Source: Cannabis sativa
Taxonomy: Eukaryota > Streptophyta > Magnoliopsida > Rosales > Cannabaceae
Direction: 5' to 3'
NCBI RefSeq assembly: GCF_029168945.1
Contig: NC_083605.1
Location: forward strand, 34,795,280-34,859,279
Length of the DNA: 64,000 nucleotides
The notes below the pieces were generated by a model. The model worked only from the letters and a program-made list of their open reading frames with translations, ran no database searches and had not been told where the DNA came from. Positions 22,005-34,647 of this stretch are shown here, in pieces (position 1 is the first letter of the stretch; every line of letters begins with the position of its first letter). Both the position numbers and the translations under genes were made by a program.

Positions 22005-22532
22005 GTGCTGTTTGATTCTGGGGCTACACATTCTTATGTGGCGGCCAGAGTCTTTAGTAAGTTGGATAGACCGTATGATAGATATGAATCAGGGTTTGGA
22101 ACCCTATTACCTGGCGGAGAATTGGTTATCTCCAATAGGTGGATTAGGTCTATGCCGATCAGGATAGATGGTAGAGAGTTAAGTGCTGATCTGATAGAGA
22201 TGAGTTTAGTCGAATTTGACATTATTTTAGGAATGGATTTCCTATCTAAATATTCAGCTAGCATTGATTGTAAAAGGAAGATGGTGATCTTCCAACCGGA
22301 AAGTGAAGAACCATTTGTGTTTGTTGGTTCAGTTCAGGGATCTCGGATCCCGGTGATCTCGGCTATGTCAGCTAGAGAATTGTTGCACGGCGGTTGCTTA
22401 GGGTTTCTAGCCGTGGTGGTGGACACCACTCGGCCAGATACCATTCGGCCAGAGGAGATCAAAGTGGTTCGGGAATTTTTGGATGTTTTTCCCGAAGAAC
22501 TACCAGAAAATACCACCTCAGTGGGAGATTGA
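22005..22532 (+). pseudogene. Tekay-2 aspartic protease and RT N-terminus
   Basis: Directly in frame after the TAG at 21975, the sequence carries VLFDSGATHSYVA with the active-site Asp at 22014-22016 (DSGA form of the retropepsin motif). ILGMDFLSKY, the usual second landmark of gypsy proteases, follows. A one-base loss near 22500, within PEELP, shifts the frame and ends this reading at 22532. The protease itself looks intact. It would cleave the polyprotein. Confidence 0.88.
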
Positions 22533-23071
22533 CTTCGTGATAGATTTGGCACCAGGGGTGGAACTGGTTTCCAAAGCCGCGTATAGAATGGCTCCAGCTG
22601 AACTTAAGGAATTAAAGATTCAGCTCCAAGGGTTGCTTGACATAGGGTTTATTCGGCCCAGTGTGTCACCCTGGGGAGCCTCGGTTTTATTCGTCAAGAA
22701 GAAAGATGGATCTATGAGGATGTGCATCGACTACAAGGAATTGAACAAGCTGACGGTGAAGAATAAATATCCATTACCTAGGATCGATGATTTGTTCGAT
22801 CAGCTTCAGGGGAAAATGGTCTTTTCTAAGATTGATCTCCGTTCGGGTTATCATCAGTTGAGAATCCGAGAGGAGGACATTCCGAAGACGGCTTTCCGCA
22901 CTAGGTATGGACATTACGAATTTCTGGTTATGTCGTTCGGACTAACCAATGCTCCTGCAGCATTCATGGACTTGATGAATAGAGTATTCAAGGATTTCCT
23001 CGATATCTGTGTGATTGTGTTTATCGACGACATCCTCGTGTACTCTCAATCAGAAGAGGAGCATGAGTTAC
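22483..23071 (+). pseudogene. Tekay-2 reverse transcriptase, first part
   Basis: In the shifted frame the RT finger and palm motifs follow in order: [58 protein letters not shown], and the catalytic FIDDILVYS at 23020-23046. The reading is cut after EEEHEL by Copia-3 at 23072 and resumes in frame at 33204. All catalytic Asp residues are present. Confidence 0.92.
23067..23071. other. Target-site duplication of Copia-3, left
   Basis: GTTAC is repeated at 33199-33203 after the other end of Copia-3. The Tekay-2 RT frame is restored when one copy is discounted. Confidence 0.95.
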
Positions 23072-24963
23072 TGTTGGGTTTTATGCCCTAAATAAAACTC
23101 ATTTCAATATAATCAGATTTACTTATTAATATAGATCAGAAATAACATTTAATGTTGCATGGTTCACATGATTTATTTCATGATTATATGTACATAATGT
23201 ATAAATTCATCTGAAACCCTTTTCACATACTTGATCCTGTTTATTGTGCCGTCAACACATTGGAAAGTAAACATGACTATGTGAATAAAGTTTCCTAGAT
23301 TTATCAGACATAGGGTTTTACTGATATGATAATCTACAACAGAGTTTACTTGCATTTGGAGAAGTGCTATGTTCTTCCCAGAGCATTGGTTAAAGTAAAG
23401 CTCAGGTTGAATGCATGGAGTATGCATCGGAAGGGACCGATATTGAACTTTGACTTAGATTTATTAAACTTACCTAATATCTATTCAAGTCAATATCGCC
23501 TAGTTGATCCTAGATCAAATGATCTTAATCCTGATATGATTAGGCTCAATCTTGAAAGGCTATTCATGTTCTTTGATTTGTTAGTTAAGCCTACTTTTAG
23601 GTCAGGGTGATACATACATTTTGGGAACACGGTAGTGCAATTGAGTGGGAGCGCTAGCATAAACATGGAATCTATAGCTTCTATCTGGCGAATAGTAAGC
23701 AAAGGATGATCTCCTTCGAGCTTGACCAAACGAACATAAATGGTGGAGTACTCATTTCACATAAGCTGAAATATCATTTATACGGGGTCAAGTGTTTTAA
23801 GGATAAAATACATTGTAGGGTGTAACGGTAATTTAATCCCTTTACAGTGTAGATCATTCATATAGAGGATCATTGATCACATTAGGATTATAACAATGGA
23901 TAACTAATGATGTGTCTATATGGTGGAACATATAGAGCATTCTATATACTGAGAGTGCAATTCTAAGTTCTATGCGTGGATTCAACGAAGAATTAATAAG
24001 TTAGTGAATTTTAGTGCTAAATTCTTGATCTACTTATTGGAAGCTCGGTTATATAGACCCATGGTCCCCGCACTAGTTGAGATAATATTGCTTGTAAGAC
24101 TCATGTAATTGGTTTTGATTAATCAATTATAATTCTCAAATTAGACTATGTCTATTTGTGAATTTTTCACTAAGTAAAGGCGAAATTGTAAAGAAAGAGT
24201 TTATAGGGGCATATTTGTTAATTATGATACTTTGTATGGTTCAATTAATAAATATGATAAATGACAATATTATTTAATAATTATTTATATTTATTTAATA
24301 GTTAGAATTGGCATTTAAATGGTTGAATTAGAAAATTGGCGTTTTTGAGAAAATCAGATGCAGAAAAGATAAAACTGCAAAATTGCAAAAAGTGAGGCCC
24401 AAATCCACTTGTATAGGGCCAGCCACTTTTGTAGGAAATTTAAACTGATTTTTTCATTATTTTAATGCCAAATAATTCAAACCTAACCCTAGTGGAACGC
24501 TATAAATAGATAGTGAAGGCTTCAGGAAATTTACACTTAAAATTTCTACACTTCTGATTCAGAAAAAACTGAGCCTTCTCTCTCCCTATCTTTGGCTGAC
24601 CCTTCTCTTTCTCCTTCCCTCTTGAATTTCGAAAATCTTAGTGTGAGAGTAGTGCCCACACACAGCAAGTGATACCTCAATCATAGTGAGGAAGATCGTG
24701 AAGAAAGATCATGAGCAAAGGAGTTTCAGCATCAAAGATTCAGAGAAAGAGATCCAGGTTCAGATATTGATAATGCTCTGCTACAGAAAGGAATCAAGGG
24801 CTAGATATCTGAACGGAAGGAGTCATATTATTCCGCTGCACCCAATGTAAGGTTTCTTAAACTTTATATGTGTTTAATTTCATCGTTTTAGAAAGTTCAT
24901 ATTTAGGGTGTTAATAAACATACTTGTGAGTAGATCTAAGATCCTGGTAAAATAATTCCAACA
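23072..24963 (+). repeat. Copia-3 5' LTR
   Basis: 1892 bases from TGTTGGGTTTTATGCCC to ATTCCAACA. The TATA box is at 24501. Substitutions relative to the 3' LTR lie mainly in the first 480 bases. Confidence 0.95.
24501..24508 (+). promoter_or_regulatory. TATA box in Copia-3 5' LTR
   Basis: TATAAATA lies at the same LTR offset as in the other copies. The equivalent in the 3' LTR is at 32736. Confidence 0.6.
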
Positions 24964-24965
24964 AC

Positions 24966-24983
24966 TGGCCTCAGAGCCATGGT
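24966..24983 (+). other. Copia-3 primer-binding site, altered
   Basis: TGGCCTCAGAGCCATGGT stands where Copia-1 has TGGTATCAGAGCC. The two-base change (TA to CC) lies within the tRNA-complementary part and would weaken priming by initiator Met tRNA. Confidence 0.7.
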
Positions 24984-27900
24984 AATTGATTTACTTGCAA
25001 GAAATTTGGACTTTAAAACGATTGTTTGTATGTTTTTGGATGGTATCATGTTGTATTGAGTGTTATTTGATGATTGATTGATGTTTGTAAATTTTCGTGA
25101 AAAGTAATTGCGATTCTGTTTCTGTAAATATTTTTATTGGATAGTATTGAAAAAATTAAGCAAGTTAGCCTTTTACAGAACTCAATTTCGATTTTATTTG
25201 AATTAGTTATGATTTTTGAAGATTCGAAAAAATCGGAGCTGTGCTGAAATTTTCCTGCGATCGCGAAAACTGTCCGTACAGTTCACAATTTTTTCGTTTT
25301 TCTTCGATTTTTCATGCTTTTTCATGGAATTAACTTCCGATTTTTTGTATAGTTTTGTATTTATACTATTACTATTCCTAATTCAATTCTTATTATCATT
25401 TTGAATTAATTTAATATTTTTTAAATTTAATTCAAGATATTAGTGTAATTTGAATTTGAATAGAATTAGTATCTATCTTCTTGCTTAAAAATCTATCTTA
25501 TTTTTAAATTTGATTATATCTTATCTTAATTTTAAATTTAAGGTCAGATTATATATATATTTTTTAAATTAAATCTTTTTTAGATATTTTGACCTTATTT
25601 AAATTTAAAATAAGATAATTATAATCATGTAATTTTAAATAGATGTAAGATATTTTGCTAACTTTTAAATTTTGTTATTTTATTTATTTAAATTAAATTT
25701 AAAATCTGAAAAAGATATTTAACTTATCTTTTCTAATTTTTATTTATAAAATAACATTTAAATTTTAAAAGTAGTTAGCAAATTTTGAAATGATATTTAG
25801 GTTGGTTGAAACCTAATTTTTCAAAATTGTAGGTTTAATTTTAAATTTAAATTTTTTAAAATTTTGAATGATTCAAAATTTTTTTTAAATTTTCGAAAAA
25901 TTATTTTTTAATTAGTTAATTATTTCGAAATTAATTATTTAATTTAAAATTAAATAAATCCTACATCCAACTATCCAGCTAACCTTGTTGCAGGAGTATG
26001 TGTTTTAGCTTGTTTGTAAGTTTTCAAAACCTATTATTACTTGATTGCAAATAGCCATGGTTACTTTTTGCCAGATCTAATGATTTGATGGCTCCCTTGG
26101 TCAAGTTAATAATTTGTAACAGGTATATTTACAATCTTCTTTCATCTGTGTATGACCTAGCAACATGATAGGACCCATCCAAAGTGTGCCTGTGTGAGCC
26201 TATGTGTTTAATTTGATTATAGATACATATAGGTTGTTGTTGCTAAAATAAATTATCATAGTTCTTGATAGAATTTATTTAGGCCCATTTAGTTATTGGG
26301 CTTATTCAATTAATAACAGTTGTTCTTATTAAGGTTAAATTCCTCTCTTTTGGGCCTTGTGTGAGAGTTGGGAGCCATAGAAGTGGGTACGACATACTGA
26401 ACCCAGCACCCCCTCACATGAACCACCCCAATTGTGAAGGCCCATTTGCCTGATTTGAACAACTGTACTAGGTTAATTACACTAGTTCAACCTAATAAAA
26501 TTGATTAGCAACATAATTAATTTCATTTATTTTGAAATTAATTTAAGAAAATTATAGTTTAAAGAATTTTTTATTCTAAGCTAAACTATATGTATTTTCT
26601 TGTATTTAATTAAATATAGAATTATAACCATCTAGATTCTTTCTGAAGCTTAATTTAAATTTTTCATTAAATATTCCTATTTAAGTTGAAATTTAGTTAT
26701 CTACAATTAACCAACTTAAATCTGAATATCTTTTGAATTTCAAATTTCAAAATTAAGTTGAGGAATTTTAGGCATTGGTTATTAAGATTCTTTAGATATT
26801 TTTTAAGTTAATATCTTTTCAAATATTAACTTACAATGGAATATTTTCAAATTAAGTGGTTACAACTTAATTTTTAATATTTAATTAAATTTAAATTTGA
26901 AAATATTTAAGTTCTAGATTTTTTCTAATACAACTTAAATTAGATATTTTTCAAATTTTTGTGGAAAAGATACTTAGTCAAATAAGATATTTTCTAGATA
27001 GTTATTTCTAGACTACTTATTATTTCTAATATTAAATAGGAAAATATTATACATTGTGAAATTAATTATTTATATAATTAATTTTAGTACAATTTATTTT
27101 AAGTATATTTTTTCCTAGTATTAAACTAGAGATTAATAATTAAGCCTTCTCTACACTTAATTATTTATTTCTTGAATTTAATACATTTAATTAATTTGAA
27201 AATTAAATATCTAAGTTGATTTTTATCATCATACTTAAATATTTCTTTTTCATGACATTTAATTAAATAGAAAATTATTTTTAGTTGAAATTTATTTTTT
27301 CAACTAAATTTAAATAATTTTCAAAATATATTTTTTCTTTATTTTATTAATCAAATTTCAAAATTGCATTTCTTAAATGCTGGAATTTCGAATTTTATTT
27401 GAAAAATAGATTAAAGTTGTAAATTATTTATTTTAATTTTGGACCAACTTAAATCAATGATTTTTTCATTTATTGATTAATTTAAAATAAATTGAATTAA
27501 AGTATATTATTAGAAATTGAATTAATTAGTCAAAGGAAAATCTAGATAGGTGATATTTTTACTTGAAGTATTTTTCTAGTGTATTTAATTAAATAGAAAA
27601 TTAATATTTAAGTTGATTATCATCATCATACTTAAATATTTGAAATTTTTCTTATATATATTTAATTAAATAGGAAAATTATATTTTTTGTTGTAAATTA
27701 ATTTTATTAATTAATTTTGGGCCAACATTAAATTAGAATAATTTTTCCAGGATTAATTTTTTATTTTAACATGCATTTTCGAAAATTGTATTCTTAGATA
27801 CTTTAATTTTTCGAAATGCAATATATATTTATAGAAAATTAAATTTGAGTTGTTAATTAATTTATATTAATTTTGTAACAACTTAAATTGAATATTTTTC

Positions 27901-28360
27901 TAAATATTTATTGGAAATTATTACTAGGATGGAAATAATTCATGTTATTTTTATATCCATCTAAGTAAAATTTATAAATATTAAATTAAAATTTATATTT
28001 AGAATTTTTCATTCTAAATTGGAAATTTTAAATAAATATATATTTAAAATAAAAAAATTAAATAAAGAGAATCAAAGAAAATACAACTCACTTTAAATAA
28101 AGAGCTTGATTATTATTAAGATATTCGATCTCCATTGTTGGTCTTACAAAAGTTAAATGTTTTCAATATAACCTCGAGACGCTAGACTTCGTCCCTCTAT
28201 GGATGGTTATTCGTTGAACGCATTTAACACCGTAAGATTTCATTTGATAAGTGTTTTGTGAGTTTTCGTCTCTATTTAGACTCTCCCCTACGGTGACTAC
28301 TTAGAGATAAACTCATAAAACATGAAACAATGGTGGAAGCTCATAAAATGAGAATAACCT

Positions 28361-28491
28361 TGACTCTCGCCTACCGGGACAACGTTGGATTCTTATTTTG
28401 ATCGAATAAAAGGTTGCTAGAATGGTTTCTATTTTAGATGAGCTGACAACTCTATTCAATAAATGATGCTTTGACTCTCGCCTACCGGGAC
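28361..28491 (+). repeat. Twin repeat in Copia-3 leader
   Basis: TGACTCTCGCCTACCGGGAC is at 28361-28380 and again at 28472-28491, 111 bases apart. The same pair occurs at the same place in Copia-2 and Copia-4. Confidence 0.88.
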
Positions 28492-28639
28492 ACTGTATCA
28501 GTTTGTTGAAAACCTTGGAAATTATTTAAGATTGTATGTTTTAGTATTTTCACTAGTCATTCTACTTGCTATATGTTTATAATTTCTGAATTGTGTATGA
28601 ATTTATATTGAACCATGTTATTTTCTGTTATTAAGTTGT

Positions 28640-31293
28640 AGTTTAATTTCGAATCTTTATTGTTGGTCTAACATGTTTGTTTTTCTAATGAGATAAATCC
28701 CTAATGGATTTTCACCATTAGACATACATAATAGTGTAAGATCTTGAAAGATAAATATTGTATATGCAACATCTAGCTGTTCATCAATTGATGACACCTT
28801 AGACTAGTATTTTTACAATATGAAACAAGAAGATTACATAAATAAGATTACTTTGTCTTTCGCTAATCGAAGCATCGTTGGATTCTTATTTATAAACGAA
28901 ATTATCCTAATTCCTCTTAGCTTATTCATTTCGAATTAGCTTTAAAAACATATCATTGGATGAATGGTCTATAAATCATTTCATGTCATTATATTTTCTC
29001 TTAAGAAATTAAATGACGCATATGATTATAATCCCGAAATTCTATTCCCAATTGATATAAATCCTCAATCTTAGAAATCTCCTACTTGTATGGGCAAATT
29101 TGACTTAGAGTTTGTATTAGTAGTGGTGGTCCAAGAAAGAATTACTCATTATATTTGGTTGAATTTAAGTCTTTGACTTTAATTTTAGAATCCAAACAAA
29201 AATTTTTCTTATATTTCTAATTCCAGATACAATACAGTTACACTTTCTCAAGTGTTTAATATCCATCTTTTATTAATGGATTCAAACTGTATGGAATATG
29301 AGTTAGGTATTCTGTGACCAGGATCCACTTGCACTATTCTAAGAATTCTTTTATAAACCTATGTCATCAAAAGACACTACCACATTTTTTTAATCTATGG
29401 CATTTGTATCTTGTTCATAGTGGATTTGACAAGATCAATCTCTGCAAAGAGTTAATATGCCTATATCCACTGAAAGTAGTTCATCTCATTCGCAGATGGA
29501 TGTACATTCAGGGGTGGATATGAGTTTTTCGTTGTATTCTTAAAACGATAACTCTAGATTATACCTTTTAGCAAAGAAATTTGAAATGTTTGAAAAATTT
29601 CATTAATTTCTAGCAATGGTTAACACCATTAAGGTAAGTGGTTAAAGATCTTGCGAACTGATAGGGGTGGAGAAATAGTTAGTAGATATGCAGTTAAAAG
29701 ATCATTAAATTGATTTTTGAATTATATCCAAACTTACCTCCCCAGAAATTTCGAGTTGCATATTGATGATTAGTTACTAGTCGTTGCCTAAATCCTTCTA
29801 TGGTAATACAATTTCAGAATGATGTAATGGTTGGGTACTTAATGTAAATCATTACTAGATTCATGGATGACCTAATCAAAATCTTAAGAAAAGCTAGAAC
29901 TATTAACCATGGTTTGTTAGCTATTCTAAGTGATTAGGGGTGGATCATCCCATTGTCAATAGATAAGAAAGTGTTTGAACAAATACTACTTTTCTAAGAT
30001 AATGACTAAGTCTGAAAACAAGTAGCAAATAAAGGAGATATTTTTCTTGATTCCAAAAGTGTTTTATCATCTTATATAACATATGATGATCCCACTGCCT
30101 CTGTTGTCTTGTCACAACCGAAGAGATCAATACCATTTAGTTTTCTTCGACATAATTCACGGTACCTTGTCGTAGTGGGAGAGTTTCTAGGAACTCACCT
30201 TCTTATGACTTGGGAGATACTAGTGATTAAAATCCATTGTGAGTTTAAACAAGTAATGGATTGTCAAGATAAGAAACTAAGAAGAAAGCCAATAGAACTA
30301 TGGTTTAATCCATTCACATGGAGTAACCTAAAGTTTTCTATTACAAGGACATAAAAGGAAATTTTCGTTTATAAGTCCATTCAATGGACTTAACAAAACT
30401 TCCTGTTCCTAGTATTATAGGTTTGAGTTTATCTAAACCTATGGCTTGTGGTATACCTGGTAATTACTTACTCTAATGCAAGCAACTTACTTTAGTAAGA
30501 TGCTGAAGCATTTTCTTTCTAATGGCAATCTATAGAAGCTTCACAACTTGTTAGGTATAGATTTTATTTATCTAAGGAAAAGTCTCAACTATTCCAGAAA
30601 AGATAAAGCCATAAAAGAATTTCTTATATCAACAGTGAGAGGTCTTGGATATGCTTTTGTATGCCTTAGACCAGACACCTGCTGTTGAGTGGGAGTAATG
30701 AGTAGGTATCAGATTAATCCAGGAGAAGAACATTGGAACACAATCAAGTAAATCTTAAGATATAGAAGAGGAACTATATGTTAGTCAATAAGAGTGTGTT
30801 TAAAACTCTTAGACTACACCATATGAGATTTCGAAATTTGCCTTTGTGCTAGTAAATCTTTATGATAAGATGGTGGTTACTCTGGGGGTGGAATAGTGAT
30901 TTTGGAGAAGTGTAAAAACCTATCTGAAGTTTCTAGGTCTACCAGAGAGAGACTGAATGTTAAAGCCGCAAGAAAGGTACTTATTCAGTCTAAGGAAAGT
31001 TCTATACATCTTTGGCACCATTCCAAATTGCCTTAAACTACTAATGTTAATTTCCTGATTAACCAAAAGTAGTTGCCAAAGATATAGAATCCAGTATCCC
31101 AAGAGAGTAGACATATAGAGAGGAATTTCACATTATCAATGATTTTGTGATTAAAGGAAGAGTAATGGTGGAGAAAAGGTTGTGTTTAATTCAACCTTTC
31201 AGATCCTATTACGAGGAGTTTACTACTACTACACTTGATTTGTATATCAAGGTGTTCAGATTATTTGAAACGCACTTTTTGTTTTATATTAGT
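28640..31293 (+). pseudogene. Copia-3 gag-pol, heavily eroded
   Basis: Only fragments of a copia polyprotein remain. LWHLYLVHS at 29395 is the GAG-pre-integrase landmark. KILRTDRGGE at 29645-29674 is the integrase core with the second catalytic Asp. A 100-residue stretch up to 30354 matches the integrase/RT linker. NPGEEHWN at 30716-30739 marks the RT/RNase H part, followed by weak RNase H remnants to about 31230. Stops and frame changes occur every few dozen codons. The gag region (28640-29250) has no readable knuckle. Order and spacing match a normal copia gag-pol of about 2.7 kb after loss of segments. Confidence 0.72.
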
Positions 31294-31306
31294 GCAAGTG
31301 GGAGTT
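31294..31306 (+). other. Copia-3 polypurine tract
   Basis: GCAAGTGGGAGTT immediately precedes the 3' LTR. The same tract borders the LTRs of Copia-2 and Copia-4 on the minus strand. Confidence 0.65.
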
Positions 31307-33198
31307 TATTGGGTTTTATGCCCTAAATAAAACTCATTTCAATATAATCAGATTTACTTATTAATATAGATCAGAAATAACATTTAATGTTGCATGGTTC
31401 ACATGATTTATTTCATGATTATATGTACATAATGTATAAATTCATCTGAAACCCTTTTCACATACTTGATCCTGTTTATTGTGCCGTCAACACATTGGAA
31501 AGTAAACATGACTATGTGAATAAAGTTTCCTAGATTTATCAGACATAGGGTTTTACTGATATGATAATCTACAACAGAGTTTACTTGCATTTGGAGAAGT
31601 GCTATGTTCTTTCTAGAGCATTGGTTAAAGTAAAGCTCAGGTTGGATGCATGGAGTATGGATCAGAAGGGACCGATATTGAACTTTGACTTAGATTTATT
31701 AAACTTACCTAATATCTATTCAAGTCAATATCGCCTAGTTGATCCTAGATCAAATGATCTTAATCCTGATATGATTAGGCTCAATCTTGAAAGGCTATTC
31801 GTGTTCTTTGATTTGTTAGTTAAGCCTACTTTTAGGTCAGGGTGATACATACATTTTGGGAACACGGTAGTGCAATTGAGTGGGAGCGCTAGCATAAACA
31901 TGGAATCTATAGCTTCTATCTGGCGAATAGTAAGCAAAGGATGATCTCCTTCGAGCTTGACCAAACGAACATAAATGGTGGAGTACTCATTTCACATAAG
32001 CTGAAATATCATTTATACGGGGTCAAGTGTTTTAAGGATAAAATACATTGTAGGGTGTAACGGTAATTTAATCCCTTTACAGTGTAGATCATTCATATAG
32101 AGGATCATTGATCACATTAGGATTATAACAATGGATAACTAATGATGTGTCTATATGGTGGAACATATAGAGCATTCTATATACTGAGAGTGCAATTCTA
32201 AGTTCTATGCGTGGATTCAACGAAGAATTAATAAGTTAGTGAATTTTAGTGCTAAATTCTTGATCTACTTATTGGAAGCTCGGTTATATAGACCCATGGT
32301 CCCCGCACTAGTTGAGATAATATTGCTTGTAAGACTCATGTAATTGGTTTTGATTAATCAATTATAATTCTCAAATTAGACTATGTCTATTTGTGAATTT
32401 TTCACTAAGTAAAGGCGAAATTGTAAAGAAAGAGTTTATAGGGGCATATTTGTTAATTATGATACTTTGTATGGTTCAATTAATAAATATGATAAATGAC
32501 AATATTATTTAATAATTATTTATATTTATTTAATAGTTAGAATTGGCATTTAAATGGTTGAATTAGAAAATTGGCGTTTTTGAGAAAATCAGATGCAGAA
32601 AAGATAAAACTGCAAAATTGCAAAAAGTGAGGCCCAAATCCACTTGTATAGGGCCAGCCACTTTTGTAGGAAATTTAAACTGATTTTTTCATTATTTTAA
32701 TGCCAAATAATTCAAACCTAACCCTAGTGGAATGCTATAAATAGATAGTGAAGGCTTCAGGAAATTTACACTTAAAATTTCTACACTTCTGATTCAGAAA
32801 AAACTGAGCCTTCTCTCTCCCTATCTTTGGCTGACCCTTCTCTTTCTCCTTCCCTCTTCAATTTCGAAAATCTTAGTGTGAGAGTAGTGCCCACACACAG
32901 CAAGTGATACCTCAATCATAGTGAGGAAGATCGTGAAGAAAGATCATGAGCAAAGGAGTTTCAGCATCAAAGATTCAGAGAAAGAGATCCAGGTTCAGAT
33001 ATTGATAATGCTCTGCTACAGAAAGGAATCAAGGGCTAGATATCTGAACGGAAGGAGTCATATTATTCCGCTGCACCCAATGTAAGGTTTCTTAAACTTT
33101 ATATGTGTTTAATTTCATCGTTTTAGAAAGTTCATATTTAGGGTGTTAATAAACATACTTGTGAGTAGATCTAAGATCCTGGTAAAATAATTCCAACA
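31307..33198 (+). repeat. Copia-3 3' LTR
   Basis: 1892 bases, about 99.5% identical by eye to the 5' LTR. It starts TATTGGGTTTT where the 5' LTR has TGTTGGGTTTT, so the terminal TG is lost at this internal end. It ends TTCCAACA followed by GTTAC. Confidence 0.93.
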
Positions 33199-33203
33199 GT
33201 TAC

Positions 33204-34647
33204 ATCTTCAGATGGTACTGCAACGGCTTCGAGAACATAAGCTTTATGCCAAGTTCAAGAAATGTGAGTTTTGGCTATCTCAGATGTCTTTCCTAGGGCA
33301 CATTGTGAGCAAAGATGGGATCAAGGTGGATCCTGGGAAGATTGAATCCGTCAGGGATTGGCCGAGACCGAAGACAGTGACAAAGATCAGAAGCTTCTTA
33401 GGTTTAGCTGGGTACTACCGTAGGTTCGTCGAAGGGTTTTCAAAAATTTCAATGCCCCTAACCGAGCTTACAAAGAAGAATCAGCGATTTATCTGGTCAG
33501 ATAAGTGCGAAGCTAGTTTTCAGGAGCTAAAACAGAGGTTGATTACCGCTCCAGTGCTAGCTTTGCCTTCAGACAAGGAGAAGTTCGTAGTTTATTGTGA
33601 CGCATCCAAACTGGGTTTGGGGTGTGTATTGATGCAAGCCGATCGGGTTATCGCTTATGCCTCCCGTGAATTAAAGGATTATGAGCAGCGATACCCGACT
33701 CATGATCTAGAGTTGGCCACAGTTGTTTTTGCATTGAAGATTTGGCGGCATTACCTTTACGGGGAAAAGTGTGAGATCTATACCGACCATAAAAGTCTCA
33801 AGTATTTCTTTACTCAGAAGGATTTGAATATGAGACAGAGGCGTTAGTTGGAATTAGTGAAAGATTACGATTGTGAGATCCTCTATCATCCCGGAAAGGA
33901 CAATGTAGTGGCCGATGTCCTGAGCAGAAAGGGTCCCGGGCAAGTAGCTTGTATGGTTCAGATCTCACCTCAGCTAGTGGAGGATATGGTTAGATCCAGC
34001 ATTGAGTTTGTGGTAGGACAGCTTCACAACTTAACGCTGCAATCTGACCTATTGGAAAGAATAAAAATCGCTTAGATGACGGATCCAGATTTAGTAAAGA
34101 TCAGAGATGAGGTATTGGCTGGTCAAGCCAAGGACTTTTCAGTGTCAGACGGTGGGATGCTTTTGTACAAAGCCAGGGTTTGTGTTCCGAATAGTGTGGA
34201 ACTTAGGAATGAGATCTTTGAGGAGGCTCATTCTACCCCATATTCTCTGCATCCCGGCACCGCTAAGATGTACCAAGATTTGAAACTGTACTTCTGGTGG
34301 AGCGGTATGAAGAAGAATTTGGTAGAATTTGTATCGAGATGCCTCACTTGTCAGCAGATTAAGGCTGAACATCAGAGACCAGCAGGGTTGTTGCAGCCTT
34401 TAACCCTACCAGAATGGAAATGGGAAGATATCACGATGGATTTTGTGGTCGGGTTACCTAGGACCACGGGTTTATTTGATTCCATCTGGGTAGTGGTGGA
34501 TCGATTTACGAAATCTGCTAATTTTCTGCCGGTTAGAACAACATTTACAGTGGATCAGTTGACAGAGTTGTATGTCAGAGAGATAGTAAGACTTCACGGG
34601 GTACCGAAGTCTATAGTTTCGGACAGGGATCCAAATTTTGGCAAAGT
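33204..34647 (+). pseudogene. Tekay-2 RT end, RNase H and integrase core (broken)
   Basis: The frame resumes from 23071. The RT connection is followed by RNase H with its Asp/Glu/Asp set in CDAS, DLELA and TDHKSL and a later Asp in VADVLSRK. A TAG at 33845-33847 replaces a codon that is TGG (Trp) in Tekay-1. A TAG at 34073-34075 follows KIA, where Tekay-1 has Gln. Integrase has the HHCC zinc site (about 34228-34350) and catalytic Asp residues in MDFVVG and SDRD. A loss of about 13 bases near 34637, between two TTT triplets, shifts the frame before the third catalytic residue. Confidence 0.9.

Larger units (their letters stand above)
24964..28639 (+). other. Copia-3 leader, non-coding
   Basis: This 3.7-kb AT-rich untranslated leader precedes the gag position. 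It contains a small GC-rich variable segment (about 25235-25290), a conserved non-AT island (26341-26460, also at 38029-38150 and 58200-58313 on the minus strand), at least five TTTAATTAAAT motifs (26605, 26880, 27258, 27584, 27661), and the twin repeat at 28361 and 28472. No coding region is supported. Confidence 0.8.
23072..33198 (+). mobile_element. Copia-3, Ty1/copia-type element, innermost insertion
   Basis: This is a full 10.1-kb element, uninterrupted, in the Tekay-2 RT, with GTTAC duplications. Both LTRs are 1892 bases and differ at about nine sites by eye (about 0.5%), which makes it the youngest insertion here. Its internal gag-pol is nevertheless heavily eroded, so it must have been mobilised with proteins from another copy. 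The primer site reads TGGCCTCAGAGCC instead of TGGTATCAGAGCC, and the 3' LTR begins TA instead of TG. Confidence 0.95.
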
